From: Nocardia suismassiliense
Lineage (GTDB): Bacteria > Actinomycetota > Actinomycetes > Mycobacteriales > Mycobacteriaceae
NCBI RefSeq assembly: GCF_900269665.1
Contig: NZ_LT985361.1
Coordinates: forward strand, 352,964 to 416,963
DNA length: 64,000 nt
Direction: 5' to 3'
Made by a program: the position numbers and the translations under genes. How positions within the stretch are numbered: position 1 is the first letter of the stretch; the number at the start of each line of letters is the position of its first letter. A model generated the notes under the pieces. It was given only the letters and a program-made list of their open reading frames with translations, did no database searches and had not been told where the DNA came from. Of the stretch, positions 8,563-17,134 are shown in pieces.

Positions 8563-9480
8563 ATGGACGAGAAACCTATGCATGCCGCTTCGCACACCGG
8601 GTCGCTACCTGCCCACCGCCGGGGAGCACAGCTGACCCGCAGGCTGCGGGCGGGCGCCCTGTTGTCCGCGACGATCGCGGCGGGCGTTCTGCTCGTCGCG
8701 CCCGCCGACGCTGAACCGTTCCCCGGACTCGGCTCCGGATCGGCCGGTTCCGCGCAGGACCCGGCGCCACAGCAGCCGAACTTCGCGCCACCGTCGATCA
8801 ACATCGCCGACGGCGAGGTGGTCGGGGTGGCCCAGCCGATCATCATCAACTTCAAGGAGCCGGTGGCCGATCAGGCCGCCGCCGAGAAGTTCATCAAGGT
8901 CACCTCCTCGAAGAACGCGCCGGGCCACTTCTACTGGCGCGGTGACAAGCAGGTGCGCTGGCGGCCGAACGACTTCTGGCCGGACAACACCGACGTGCAG
9001 GTCGAGGCGGGCGGCACGCGCAGCTCCTTCAAGATCGGCGACGCGTTCGTCAGCACGGCCGACGACAACACCAAGACCATCACCATCACCCGCAACGGTG
9101 AGGTGGTGAAGACCATGCCGACCTCGATGGGCAAGACCAAGCACGAGACCCCGAACGGCACCTACATCGTCGGCGAGCAGCTGCGCAAGATGATCATGGA
9201 TTCGTCCACCTACGGTGTGCCGACCACCGACCCCGAGGGCTACAAGCTCGAGGTCGAGTACGCGACCCGCATCTCCAACAGCGGCATCTTCGTGCACGCG
9301 GCCCCGTGGTCGGTCGGCCAGCAGGGCAGCTCCAACGTCAGCCACGGCTGCCTCAACGTGAGCACCGAGAACGCCAAGTGGTTCATGGAGAACTCGCGCA
9401 AGGGTGACCCGGTCATCATCGAGAACACCAAGGGTGGCTCGATCGGGACCAGCGACGGCCTCGCGGGCGACTGGAACTAA
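8563..9480 (+). CDS. L,D-transpeptidase, Ig-like domain plus YkuD catalytic domain
   Basis: A 305-residue exported enzyme that makes 3-3 cross-links in peptidoglycan. After a signal peptide ending at about PADA (residue 50) comes an Ig-like domain (about 70-150, with IIINFKEPVADQ) and then the YkuD domain. The catalytic signature is His245 in IFVHAAPW and the SHGC motif with nucleophile Cys263 in NVSHGCLNVS. The same two-domain build is found in mycobacterial LdtMt2. The ATG at 8563 is used; ATG 8578 is an alternative with a poorer upstream sequence. The gene is monocistronic and closed by a long terminator hairpin. 3-3 links dominate in mycolic-acid bacteria, so it is probably important for wall integrity. 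Confidence 0.9.
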   Translation: MDEKPMHAASHTGSLPAHRRGAQLTRRLRAGALLSATIAAGVLLVAPADAEPFPGLGSGSAGSAQDPAPQQPNFAPPSINIADGEVVGVAQPIIINFKEPVADQAAAEKFIKVTSSKNAPGHFYWRGDKQVRWRPNDFWPDNTDVQVEAGGTRSSFKIGDAFVSTADDNTKTITITRNGEVVKTMPTSMGKTKHETPNGTYIVGEQLRKMIMDSSTYGVPTTDPEGYKLEVEYATRISNSGIFVHAAPWSVGQQGSSNVSHGCLNVSTENAKWFMENSRKGDPVIIENTKGGSIGTSDGLAGDWN

Positions 9481-9510
9481 GCCCTTCCCGCACAACTGAA
9501 GACACGTCAC

Positions 9511-9570
9511 GAAGCCGAACATTACGATCAATTAAGCAAATTGCTGATCGTGATGTTCGGCTTCTTGATT
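9511..9570 (+). terminator. Terminator with 20-bp stem after the L,D-transpeptidase gene
   Basis: A 20-bp stem, 9511-9530 paired with 9545-9564, has a single G-T wobble. Its loop can extend by CAATT/AATTG pairing. Only a weak T run follows (TTGATT). It separates this gene from the ABC importer operon. Confidence 0.75.
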
Positions 9571-9614
9571 CACTGGGCGCGTGCTCGAGAAGTTCAGTGC
9601 CCCGCCGGACAGCG

Positions 9615-9645
9615 TTAACCGACTGTTTGCTCCTGTCCGTAGAGT
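9615..9645 (+). promoter_or_regulatory. Candidate promoter for ugp operon (leaderless)
   Basis: TTAACC at 9615-9620 and TAGAGT at 9640-9645 are separated by 19 bases. The -10 box ends 7 bases before GTG 9653, the geometry of a leaderless mRNA. Confidence 0.45.
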
Positions 9646-9652
9646 GCGCGGC

Positions 9653-10582
9653 GTGCGAGCGAAGCCGGAACGTGTACTCCCCCAACCGCGCAGCGGCGGT
9701 TTGCGGAACCGGCCCTGGCAGGACTACGTCCTGTTCCTGATCCTCGTGGTGCCGAATCTCGCGCTGCTCACGCTGTTCGTCTATCGGCCGTTGATCGACA
9801 ACATCCGGCTCTCGTTCTACGACTGGAACATCTCCGACCCGGTGGCCACCTTCATCGGGGTAGCGAACTACCGCGAGTGGTGGGGTCGCTCGGACTCCTG
9901 GGAGATCGTCAGCAACACGGTGGTTTTCACCCTGGCGGCGGTGGTCGGCAGCATGGTGCTCGGCCTCGCGCTCGCCCTGCTGCTGGACCGGAAGCTGTTC
10001 GGGCGCAATGTGGTCCGCTCGGCGATCTTCGCGCCGTTCGTGATCTCCGGCGCCGCCATCGGCGTGGCCTTCCAGTTCATCTTCGACCCGAGCTTCGGCC
10101 TGGTCCAGGATGTGCTGCACCGCTTGGGCGTCGCCACCGTGCCGGACTTCTACCAGAACCCGAACTGGGCGCTGTTCATGGTGACGGTGACCTACATCTG
10201 GAAGAACCTCGGCTACAGCTTCGTCATCTATCTGGCCGCGCTGCAAGGGGTTCGGGCCGAGCTGATGGAGGCCGCCGAGATGGACGGTGCGAGCCGGTGG
10301 ACCACCTTCACCAAGGTGCTGTTGCCCCAGCTGCGGCCGACCACGTTCTTCCTGTCGATCACGGTGCTGCTGAACTCGTTGCAGGTCTTCGACATCATCA
10401 ACGTGATGACCCGCGGCGGCCCGCTGGGCACCGGCACCACCACCATGGTCTACCAGGTGTACGAAGAGTCCTTCCGTAACTTCCGCGCCGGCTACGGCGC
10501 GACCGTGGCCACCATCATGTTCCTGGTGCTGTTGGTCGTCACGCTGGTGCAGGTTCGTGTCATGGATCGGAATGAGCAGTGA
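9653..10582 (+). CDS. ugpA: Sugar/glycerol-phosphate ABC importer permease (UgpA-like)
   Basis: A 309-residue inner-membrane permease of the MalF/UgpA group with six spans. The EAA loop that docks the ATPase is visible as EAAEMDGASRWTTFTKVLLPQL. The frame is open from GTG 9581, but the first 21 codons have poor third-position GC, so I start at GTG 9653, which lies 7 bases after a TAGAGT box; GTG 9644 is another option. It heads a four-gene operon (permease, permease, binding protein, ATPase) in the order of mycobacterial ugpAEBC, and overlaps the next gene by four bases. The glycerol-3-phosphate or glycerophosphodiester substrate is an inference from gene order only. Confidence 0.82.
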   Translation: MRAKPERVLPQPRSGGLRNRPWQDYVLFLILVVPNLALLTLFVYRPLIDNIRLSFYDWNISDPVATFIGVANYREWWGRSDSWEIVSNTVVFTLAAVVGSMVLGLALALLLDRKLFGRNVVRSAIFAPFVISGAAIGVAFQFIFDPSFGLVQDVLHRLGVATVPDFYQNPNWALFMVTVTYIWKNLGYSFVIYLAALQGVRAELMEAAEMDGASRWTTFTKVLLPQLRPTTFFLSITVLLNSLQVFDIINVMTRGGPLGTGTTTMVYQVYEESFRNFRAGYGATVATIMFLVLLVVTLVQVRVMDRNEQ

Positions 10583-11445
10583 AAAGCGCAGGCGCCGAGA
10601 CAGATTCCTACCGACGTCGCCAGCGTGGGGTCATGCTGCTCGGCTACGCCGCCATGGTGTGCGTGCTGATCATCGTCGGCGTGCCGCTGTTCTGGATCGT
10701 GATCACCTCGTTCAAGGCGCGCCCGGACATCTACGTGCAGCCCGCGGTGTACTGGCCGAACAGCTTTCACCCGGAGAACTATCGGGACGCCACCACCAAG
10801 CTGCCGTTCTGGACCTTCTTCGGCAACTCGCTGATCGTCACGGCGGTCGTCTCCGCGGTGAAGTTCGTGCTCGGCGTGTTCAGCGCGTACGGGCTGGTGT
10901 TCCTGCGGTTCCCCGGTAAGTCGGTGGTATTCCTGGTGATCATCTCGGCGCTGATGGTGCCCAACCAGATCACCGTGATCTCCAACTACGCGCTGGTCTC
11001 GCAGCTCGGCTGGCGAAATACCCTGGTCGGCATCATCGTTCCGCTCTGCGGCGTCGCGTTCGGAACCTTCCTGATGCGCAACCATTTCCTGTCGCTGCCG
11101 TCGGAAGTGATCGAGGCGGCCCGGATGGACGGCGCCAACTGGTGGCGGCTGCTGACCAGGGTGGTGCTGCCGATGTCCGGGCCGACCATGGTCGCCTTCG
11201 CGGTGGTCACGCTGGTCAACGAGTGGAACGAATACCTCTGGCCGTTCCTGATGGCCGACGGTCCCGAGGTGGCCACGCTGCCGGTCGGCTTGACCCTCTT
11301 GCAGAACACCGAGAACCCGAGCGTCACCAACTGGGGCCCGGTGATGTCGGGCACGCTGCTGACCATGCTGCCGATTCTCATCGTGTTCCTGCTGCTGCAG
11401 CGCCACATGATCAAAGGCCTCACCTCTGGTGCGGTCAAGGGTTAG
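10579..11445 (+). CDS. ugpE: ABC importer permease (UgpE/MalG-like)
   Basis: A 288-residue permease, partner of the preceding gene. Six hydrophobic spans are visible, with the EAA motif EAARMDGANWWRLLTRVVLPM near residue 180 for contact with the ATPase. Translation starts at GTG 10579, overlapping the upstream stop as GTGA, so the two are coupled. The C-terminus ends KGLTSGAVKG, as is usual for MalG-type permeases. The gene order and equal length of the two permeases support a heterodimeric importer of the carbohydrate uptake transporter-1 family. Confidence 0.85.
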   Translation: MKSAGAETDSYRRRQRGVMLLGYAAMVCVLIIVGVPLFWIVITSFKARPDIYVQPAVYWPNSFHPENYRDATTKLPFWTFFGNSLIVTAVVSAVKFVLGVFSAYGLVFLRFPGKSVVFLVIISALMVPNQITVISNYALVSQLGWRNTLVGIIVPLCGVAFGTFLMRNHFLSLPSEVIEAARMDGANWWRLLTRVVLPMSGPTMVAFAVVTLVNEWNEYLWPFLMADGPEVATLPVGLTLLQNTENPSVTNWGPVMSGTLLTMLPILIVFLLLQRHMIKGLTSGAVKG

Positions 11446-11461
11446 ATACAGGAGATATCAC

Positions 11462-12790
11462 GTGTCCACTTCTCAGTTCCCCGCGCTGTCCCGGCGCGGA
11501 TTCATCGGGCTGGCCGGCGCCGTCGCCGCGGGCGCCGCGCTCACCGCCTGCGCGGGTACCGGCGGTGGCGCCAAGCAGTCCGGTGACGCGAACACCATCA
11601 ACTTCTGGTCCAACCACCCCGGCAGCTCGAAGGATCAGGAAACCGAGCTGATCAAGCGCTTCCACGAGAAGTTCCCGGACCTGAAGGTCAACCTGATCGA
11701 CGCGGGCAAGAACTACGAGGAGGTGTCGCAGAAGTTCAACGCGGCCCTCTCCGGCGGCGAGCTGCCCGATGTTGTTGTGCTGTCCGATGTCTGGTGGTTC
11801 AACTACGCCCTCAACGGCTCCATCGAGGCGCTGGACGGACACTTCGCGCACGCCGGCGTGAAGCTGGACGACTATGTGGACTCGCTGGCCGCGGACTACC
11901 TGTTCAACGGCAAGCATTATGCGTTGCCGTACTCCCGGTCGACGCCGCTGTTCTATTACAACAAGGACGTCTGGGCGAAAGCCGGTCTGCCGGACCGTGG
12001 TCCGAACAGCTGGCAGGAGTTCGACGAGTGGGGTCCGAAGATTCAGGCGGTCGTCGGCGACGGCAAACTCGCGCACGGCTGGGGCAACGCCGAGAACTAT
12101 TTGGCCTGGACCTTCCAAGGACCGAACTGGACCTTCGGCGGCGCCTACTCCGATGAATGGCAGCTGAAGTTCAACGACCCCGGCACCATCGCGGCGGGCC
12201 AGTTCCTGCGCGACATGATCCACACCAAGAAGTACGCGGGCATCAAGCCGCAGATCGCGGTCGATTTCGGCACCGGCGTCATCGCCTCCACCATCGCCTC
12301 CACCGGTGACCTCAAGGGCATCAAGCAGAACGCGGAAGGCAAGTTGCAGTTCGGCACCGCGTTCCTGCCGCACCCGAACGGGCCGGGCGTCACCACCGGC
12401 GGCGCCGGTCTGGCGATTCCGGCGCGCATCTCCGATGACCGGAAGGTGAACGCGCTCAAGTTCATCGAGTTCATCACCAACCCGGCGAACACCGCCTACT
12501 TCTCGCAGACCACCGGGTACATGCCGGTGCGCAAGTCGGCGATCACCGACCCGAGCGAGCAGGACTTCCTCGCGAAGAACCCGAACGCCAAGGTCGCCAT
12601 CGATCAGCTGCCGCTGACCAAGTCGCAGGACTACGCCCGGGTGTTCGTGCCGGGTGGCGACAAGATCATCGGCACCGGACTGGAGCAGATCGGCTTGCAG
12701 AACGCCGATCCGGCAACGGTTTTCGCCAATGTCACCCGCGAGCTGCAGGCCATCATCGACCGGCAGATCACGCCGAAGCTGCCCAAGTAA
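11462..12790 (+). CDS. ugpB: Extracellular solute-binding lipoprotein (UgpB-like)
   Basis: A 442-residue family 1 substrate-binding protein. The N-terminus carries a twin-arginine signal (SRRGFIGLAG) together with a lipobox (LTAC), so it is probably exported folded by Tat and then lipid-anchored. The mature part contains NFWSNHPGSSKDQETELIKR and LPYSRSTPLFYYNKDVW, typical of binding proteins for sugars and glycerophosphodiesters. The start is GTG 11462, with AGGAG 8 bases upstream; the ATG 11429 frame overlaps the permease gene. The gene lies 16 bases after ugpE. M. tuberculosis UgpB is also Tat-type and binds glycerophosphocholine, which makes such a ligand plausible here. Confidence 0.85.
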   Translation: MSTSQFPALSRRGFIGLAGAVAAGAALTACAGTGGGAKQSGDANTINFWSNHPGSSKDQETELIKRFHEKFPDLKVNLIDAGKNYEEVSQKFNAALSGGELPDVVVLSDVWWFNYALNGSIEALDGHFAHAGVKLDDYVDSLAADYLFNGKHYALPYSRSTPLFYYNKDVWAKAGLPDRGPNSWQEFDEWGPKIQAVVGDGKLAHGWGNAENYLAWTFQGPNWTFGGAYSDEWQLKFNDPGTIAAGQFLRDMIHTKKYAGIKPQIAVDFGTGVIASTIASTGDLKGIKQNAEGKLQFGTAFLPHPNGPGVTTGGAGLAIPARISDDRKVNALKFIEFITNPANTAYFSQTTGYMPVRKSAITDPSEQDFLAKNPNAKVAIDQLPLTKSQDYARVFVPGGDKIIGTGLEQIGLQNADPATVFANVTRELQAIIDRQITPKLPK

Positions 12791-12801
12791 TACCCGCACC
12801 T

Positions 12802-12832
12802 CGGTGGCGGTCACCCCGGGTGGCCGCCACCG
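12802..12832 (+). other. Intra-operon hairpin between ugpB and ugpC
   Basis: CGGTGGCGG pairs with CCGCCACCG, extended by CACC/GGTG, without a T run. Such hairpins after binding-protein genes often stabilise the upstream mRNA or reduce read-through, giving more binding protein than ATPase. Confidence 0.6.
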
Positions 12833-12859
12833 TGAGTTCACACGAGGAGATCGACGCCC

Positions 12860-13939
12860 ATGGCCACAGTGCAGTTCGACGGTGTGACGCACCTGTATCC
12901 CGGTGCGCCGACACCCGCCGTCGACAGCCTGGAGATCGACATCGCCGATGGGGAGTTCATCGTGCTCGTCGGCCCCTCGGGCTGCGGCAAGTCGACCAGC
13001 CTGCGCATGCTGGCCGGACTGGAGTCGGTGGAGGCGGGCCGCATCCTGATCGGCGGCAAGGACGTCACCGGGCTGCCGCCGCGCGCCCGGGATGTGGCGA
13101 TGGTGTTCCAGAGCTACGCGCTGTACCCGAACATGACCGTCGCGCAGAACATGGGCTTCGCCTTGCGCAACGCGGGCATGAACAGGGCCGACACCCTGGT
13201 CCGGGTGCAGGAGGCGGCGAAGATGCTGGAACTCGAGCACCTGCTCGACCGCAAACCGGCGAAACTGTCCGGCGGGCAACGGCAACGGGTCGCGATGGGC
13301 CGGGCGATCGTGCGCAGGCCGCAGGTGTTCTGCATGGACGAGCCGCTGTCCAACCTGGACGCGAAGCTGCGCGTCAGCACCCGGTCGCAGATCGCCGCGC
13401 TGCAGAAACGGCTCGGCACCACCACGGTGTACGTCACCCACGATCAGGTCGAGGCGATGACCATGGGCGACCGGGTCGCGGTGCTGCTCGACGGCAAACT
13501 GCAGCAGATCGCCGCGCCGCGCGAGCTGTACGACAACCCGGTGAACACCTTCGTCGCGGGGTTCATCGGTTCACCGGGCATGAACCTGCTGGAGGCGCCG
13601 GTGCGCGACGGCGCGGCGATCCTCGACGAGCTGCGTATCCCGTTGCCGCGCACCGCGAAACTCGGCGACCGGGTGGTGGTCGGCATCCGCCCGGAGTCGT
13701 GGGAGGTGACCACCGACGAGGAGGGCCTCACGGTCGCCGCCGAACTACTCGAGGAGCTGGGCGCGGAGTCGTTCGTTTACAGCCACGGTATCGCCGAGGA
13801 CTGGAACAGCCGCTCCGGCAAGGTGGTTGCCCGGGTGGACCGCCGGTTCCAGGTGGCGCTCGGCGATCAGTTGCGGCTGCGGCCCAAGCTGGACGATGTG
13901 TTCTTCTTCGACGCGGAGACCGAGGAACGCCTGCGCTGA
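12860..13939 (+). CDS. ugpC: ABC importer ATPase (UgpC/MsmX/MalK-like)
   Basis: A 359-residue nucleotide-binding subunit. The Walker A motif is GPSGCGKST (about residues 36-44), the signature LSGGQRQR, Walker B VFCMDEPLSNLD and the switch His is in VYVTHDQVEAMT. The regulatory C-terminal TOBE region follows from about residue 240. The ATG at 12860 follows GAGGAGATCGACGCCC. It completes the importer operon. Members of this family can serve several importers at once, so it need not be dedicated to these permeases. Confidence 0.9.
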   Translation: MATVQFDGVTHLYPGAPTPAVDSLEIDIADGEFIVLVGPSGCGKSTSLRMLAGLESVEAGRILIGGKDVTGLPPRARDVAMVFQSYALYPNMTVAQNMGFALRNAGMNRADTLVRVQEAAKMLELEHLLDRKPAKLSGGQRQRVAMGRAIVRRPQVFCMDEPLSNLDAKLRVSTRSQIAALQKRLGTTTVYVTHDQVEAMTMGDRVAVLLDGKLQQIAAPRELYDNPVNTFVAGFIGSPGMNLLEAPVRDGAAILDELRIPLPRTAKLGDRVVVGIRPESWEVTTDEEGLTVAAELLEELGAESFVYSHGIAEDWNSRSGKVVARVDRRFQVALGDQLRLRPKLDDVFFFDAETEERLR

Positions 13940-13982
13940 CGGCGTGCCCCGGCTCGCCGGATGCGGCTGGACCCGCTGAACC

Positions 13983-14477
13983 TCAGGCCTTTTCGGCCGC
14001 GACCTTCAGCGCGCTCAGCCGCACCTCCTGCACTTTGCGCACCTTGTCGTTGCTGTAGAACAGTGGCAGCAGCAGCCCACCCATCGACTCGGACACGGTC
14101 ACCTTGGTCCGGGTGTCGTCCAGCGGTTCGAGCACATGCCGGTCGATCGCCTTGATCCACAACGACTTTCCGGACCAGGTCAGTTCGCGGTCCGCGGCGA
14201 CGACGGCGAATGTGGAGCTCACCGCGCCGCTGCCGAGCTTCCACTGAAACGTCCCGCCCGGGCGCACTTCACTGAGCGATTTCAGTTCGAAGCCCGGATA
14301 CCAACTCGGCCAGTTCCGTACGTCGGCGAGCACGGCCCATACCCGTACCGCGGGCGCCTCGATCACGATCTCGTGCGAACTATGGATCGGCGCGGCGTCA
14401 TCGATGCGGCCCTGGGCGGCGTACTCGCGGTGCAGCGTCGCCAGATCCGGTCCGCTGTAGAACATATCGCTCGCCAT
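13983..14477 (-). CDS. SRPBCC (START/polyketide-cyclase-like) family protein
   Basis: A 164-residue protein with the helix-grip SRPBCC fold, a hydrophobic-ligand cavity seen in polyketide cyclases and lipid carriers. Visible features are EIVIEAPAVRVWAVLADVRNWPSWYPG and the C-terminal amphipathic helix. The ATG at 14477 follows GGGAGAGCTC. A longer open frame upstream is only the antisense-free continuation into the next gene region and lacks conservation. The gene is convergent with ugpC, 43 bases apart. The ligand is unknown. Confidence 0.75.
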   Translation of the reverse strand: MASDMFYSGPDLATLHREYAAQGRIDDAAPIHSSHEIVIEAPAVRVWAVLADVRNWPSWYPGFELKSLSEVRPGGTFQWKLGSGAVSSTFAVVAADRELTWSGKSLWIKAIDRHVLEPLDDTRTKVTVSESMGGLLLPLFYSNDKVRKVQEVRLSALKVAAEKA

Positions 14478-14634
14478 GAGCTCTCCCTTTGTCGACCGTA
14501 TAAGCGGGAGCCCGCCGTCCTCCGGTGCACGGCCGACAGTACGGATCGATATCCGAAAAGTCGCTGCTCTGGCGGCAATTAGACGCAGAATGGCGCGAAC
14601 ACTACCTGCTCGGTAATGCTCGCGCCTACCGCGG

Positions 14635-16653
14635 CTACCAGATCTTGACGCGCTGCGCCGGATCCAGATAAAGGGCGTCGCCGGGCTGCACGTCGAACGC
14701 TTCGTGGAAGCTGTCGATATTGCGCACGACCGCGTTGCAGCGGAATTCCGGCGGCGAGTGCGGGTCGACGGTGAGCCTGCGGATGGCCTCCTCGGGACGA
14801 GCCTTGGTGCGCCAGACCTGCGCCCAGCCGAAGAAGACGCGTTGCAGACCGGTGAGGCCGTCGATCTCGGGAGCCTCGGCGCCGTCGAGGGAGATCCGAT
14901 AGGCCTCCAGGGCGATGGACAGGCCGCCGAGGTCGCCGATGTTCTCACCGATGGTGAATTCACCGTTGACGGTGTGCTCATCGGGCAGGTCCTTCGGCGA
15001 GAGCACGTTGTACTGGTCGATCAAGGCCTTGGTGCGCTTGCCGAATTCGGTACGGTCGTCGTCGGTCCACCAGTCGACCATGTTGCCGTCGCCGTCGTAT
15101 TTGGCGCCCTGATCGTCGAATCCGTGCCCGATCTCGTGTCCGATCACCGCGCCGATGCCGCCGTAATTGGCGGCGTCGTCGGCGTTCATGTCGAACATCG
15201 GCGGCTGCAGAATCGCGGCGGGGCAGACGATTTCGTTCATGCCCGGGTTGTAGTAGGCATTCACGGTCTGCGGGGTCATAAACCATTCGTCATGATCGAC
15301 CGGGCCGCCGAGCTTTCGCAGGTCGCGGTCGTGATCGGCGGCATAACCGTTGCGGTAATTGCCGACCAGGTCAGCGGGATCGATCAGCACGTCCGAATAG
15401 TCACGCCACTTGTCCGGGTAACCGATCTTCGGGGTGAACTTCTCCAGCTTGGCCAGCGCCGCCGCCCTGGTATAGGGCCCCATCCAGTCCAGCTGGGCGA
15501 TATTGCGGCGGTAGGCCTCCTGCAGGTTGCCGACCAGTTCGATCATCTTGGCCTTGGCCTCGGGCGGGAAACGCTCGGCCACATACAGTTTGCCGACCGC
15601 CTCGCCGAGCAGGTCCTGCACCAGGGAGACCCCGCGCTTCCAGCGCTCCCGATTCTCCTGGGCGCCGGTCAGCGTGCGGCCGTAGAAACCGAAGTTCTCC
15701 TCGATCACGGCATCGGTGAGATACGGTGCGCGCGAACGGAGTAGCCGCCAAACGGCCCACGCCTGCCAGTCGGCCAGCGATTCCTCGGACCACACCTGGG
15801 CGAAGGTACGCAGGTAATCCGGCTGACGGACAACGACTTCGGCGAACAACTCGGGACCGGGCCGGTCGACGCCCGCGGCGAGCGCCGAAGTCCATGCCGC
15901 CCAATCGAAGGCGGGGTAGTCGGCGACCAGCGCGTCGAAGGTGGTCAGGTTGTAGCTGAGTTCGGCGTCGCGGCGGCGGACCACGTCCCAGTGCCCGGCG
16001 GCGAGCTTGCGCTCCAGCTCGAACACCCGCTGCCCGACCGTGTCCAGGTCCTGCGGCAGCAGCGCGGCGGTGCGCGGATCGGCGGCGGCCAGCGCGAACA
16101 TGCGGCCGATATGCGCGATGTACTCCGTGCGGATCTCGGCGGATTCGTCCTGGCGGTAGTACGACTCGTCGGGCAGGCCGATGCCGGACTGGGTGGCGTG
16201 CACGATGTAGCGGGTGGAGTTCTTGTCGTCGGTGTCGACGTAGCAGCCGATCGCCCCGCCGACGCCGGTCCGCTGCAACGTGCCGAGCAGCGCCGCGAAC
16301 GCGCTCCGGTCGGCGACCCCGTGGATGGCGGCGAGCTCCGCCGAGATCGGCGCGAGGCCGGCCGCGGCCACCGTCTCGGTGTCCATGAAGCTGGTGAACA
16401 GATCGCCGATCTTGCGGGCATCGCTGCCCGGCTCCGCCTGCTCGGCGGCCGCGTTCTGGATGATCACCTGAACGTCGCGCTCGGCCTGGTCGTACAGGGT
16501 GCGCAGAGCGCCGTCCACCGCGCGATCGGCCGGTATCTCGTGGTTGGCCAGCCATTCGCCGTTGACATGCGCGAACAGGTCGTCCTGCGCCCGCACGCCC
16601 TGGTCGAGATAGGACAGATCGATACCGGAAGGACTGGTCAGCTCGGAAGTCAC
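14635..16653 (-). CDS. M13 (neprilysin-like) zinc metallopeptidase
   Basis: A 672-residue gluzincin peptidase. The zinc motif is HEIGH with His506, Glu507 and His510; Glu570 in GENIGDLGG is the third ligand, with Asp574 four residues later, as in all M13 enzymes. NAYYNPGMNEIVCPAAILQ is the conserved substrate-cleft strand (NAYY, N-x-x-F/C). There is no signal peptide or N-terminal membrane span. It therefore resembles the soluble mycobacterial Zmp1 of similar length rather than eukaryotic neprilysins. The C-terminus ends VKIW, keeping the terminal Trp but not the cysteine of animal members. It stands alone. Physiological substrates are probably peptides but are not known. Confidence 0.9.
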   Translation of the reverse strand: MTSELTSPSGIDLSYLDQGVRAQDDLFAHVNGEWLANHEIPADRAVDGALRTLYDQAERDVQVIIQNAAAEQAEPGSDARKIGDLFTSFMDTETVAAAGLAPISAELAAIHGVADRSAFAALLGTLQRTGVGGAIGCYVDTDDKNSTRYIVHATQSGIGLPDESYYRQDESAEIRTEYIAHIGRMFALAAADPRTAALLPQDLDTVGQRVFELERKLAAGHWDVVRRRDAELSYNLTTFDALVADYPAFDWAAWTSALAAGVDRPGPELFAEVVVRQPDYLRTFAQVWSEESLADWQAWAVWRLLRSRAPYLTDAVIEENFGFYGRTLTGAQENRERWKRGVSLVQDLLGEAVGKLYVAERFPPEAKAKMIELVGNLQEAYRRNIAQLDWMGPYTRAAALAKLEKFTPKIGYPDKWRDYSDVLIDPADLVGNYRNGYAADHDRDLRKLGGPVDHDEWFMTPQTVNAYYNPGMNEIVCPAAILQPPMFDMNADDAANYGGIGAVIGHEIGHGFDDQGAKYDGDGNMVDWWTDDDRTEFGKRTKALIDQYNVLSPKDLPDEHTVNGEFTIGENIGDLGGLSIALEAYRISLDGAEAPEIDGLTGLQRVFFGWAQVWRTKARPEEAIRRLTVDPHSPPEFRCNAVVRNIDSFHEAFDVQPGDALYLDPAQRVKIW

Positions 16654-16744
16654 GATCTCCAGTATGCCGACCGTGCGCGATGTCGGCCCCCTGCCGCGAA
16701 CGGCCGGGGGTGACGGTCGATTGTTCAGGGAGGTCGGTGCCGGT

Positions 16745-17125
16745 TCAGACGGTGAGTGCGGTGCGGTCGAACTCGCCGTCGCGCACGCCGAGCAGGAAGG
16801 CGCGCCACTCTTGCGGGGTGTAGCGCAGGACGGTCGTGCCGTGCCGGAGCGTGGTGTGCCCGTCGGCGGCGGTGGACGCGGTCAGCGCGCCGGGTGATCG
16901 GTGCGCCGTGCGGAGGGCCTCGAGAAATGCGGACCATTCGCGCGCGGTGACGGTGATGATGGGCTCGTCGGCGGGGCGGTGGGCCGGATCGCGGCGGTAC
17001 TTGCTGTCCCGGATGAGCACCGCGTCACCGTCGAAGCGGACCTCGACACATTGATTGCCGTTGTTCGATCGAGTCGACCGGAACCAGTCAGTGAAAACCG
17101 ACCGGGGAGTAACGGTGTGGGCCAT
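16745..17125 (-). CDS. Tandem DUF397-domain protein
   Basis: A 126-residue acidic protein containing two copies of the DUF397 domain. The first copy is recognisable as WFRSTRSNNGNQCVEVRF and ITVTAREWSAFLEALR, the second by TTLRHGTTVLRYTPQEWRAF. DUF397 proteins are small actinobacterial partners of XRE/DUF5753 regulators and are typically encoded next to them, as in the Streptomyces whiJ and abaA-type loci. This gene starts 9 bases after the XRE gene, in the same direction, so it is the second gene of an operon. Single-domain members are usual; the duplication is less common. Confidence 0.83.
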   Translation of the reverse strand: MAHTVTPRSVFTDWFRSTRSNNGNQCVEVRFDGDAVLIRDSKYRRDPAHRPADEPIITVTAREWSAFLEALRTAHRSPGALTASTAADGHTTLRHGTTVLRYTPQEWRAFLLGVRDGEFDRTALTV

Positions 17126-17134
17126 GGCAGGATT

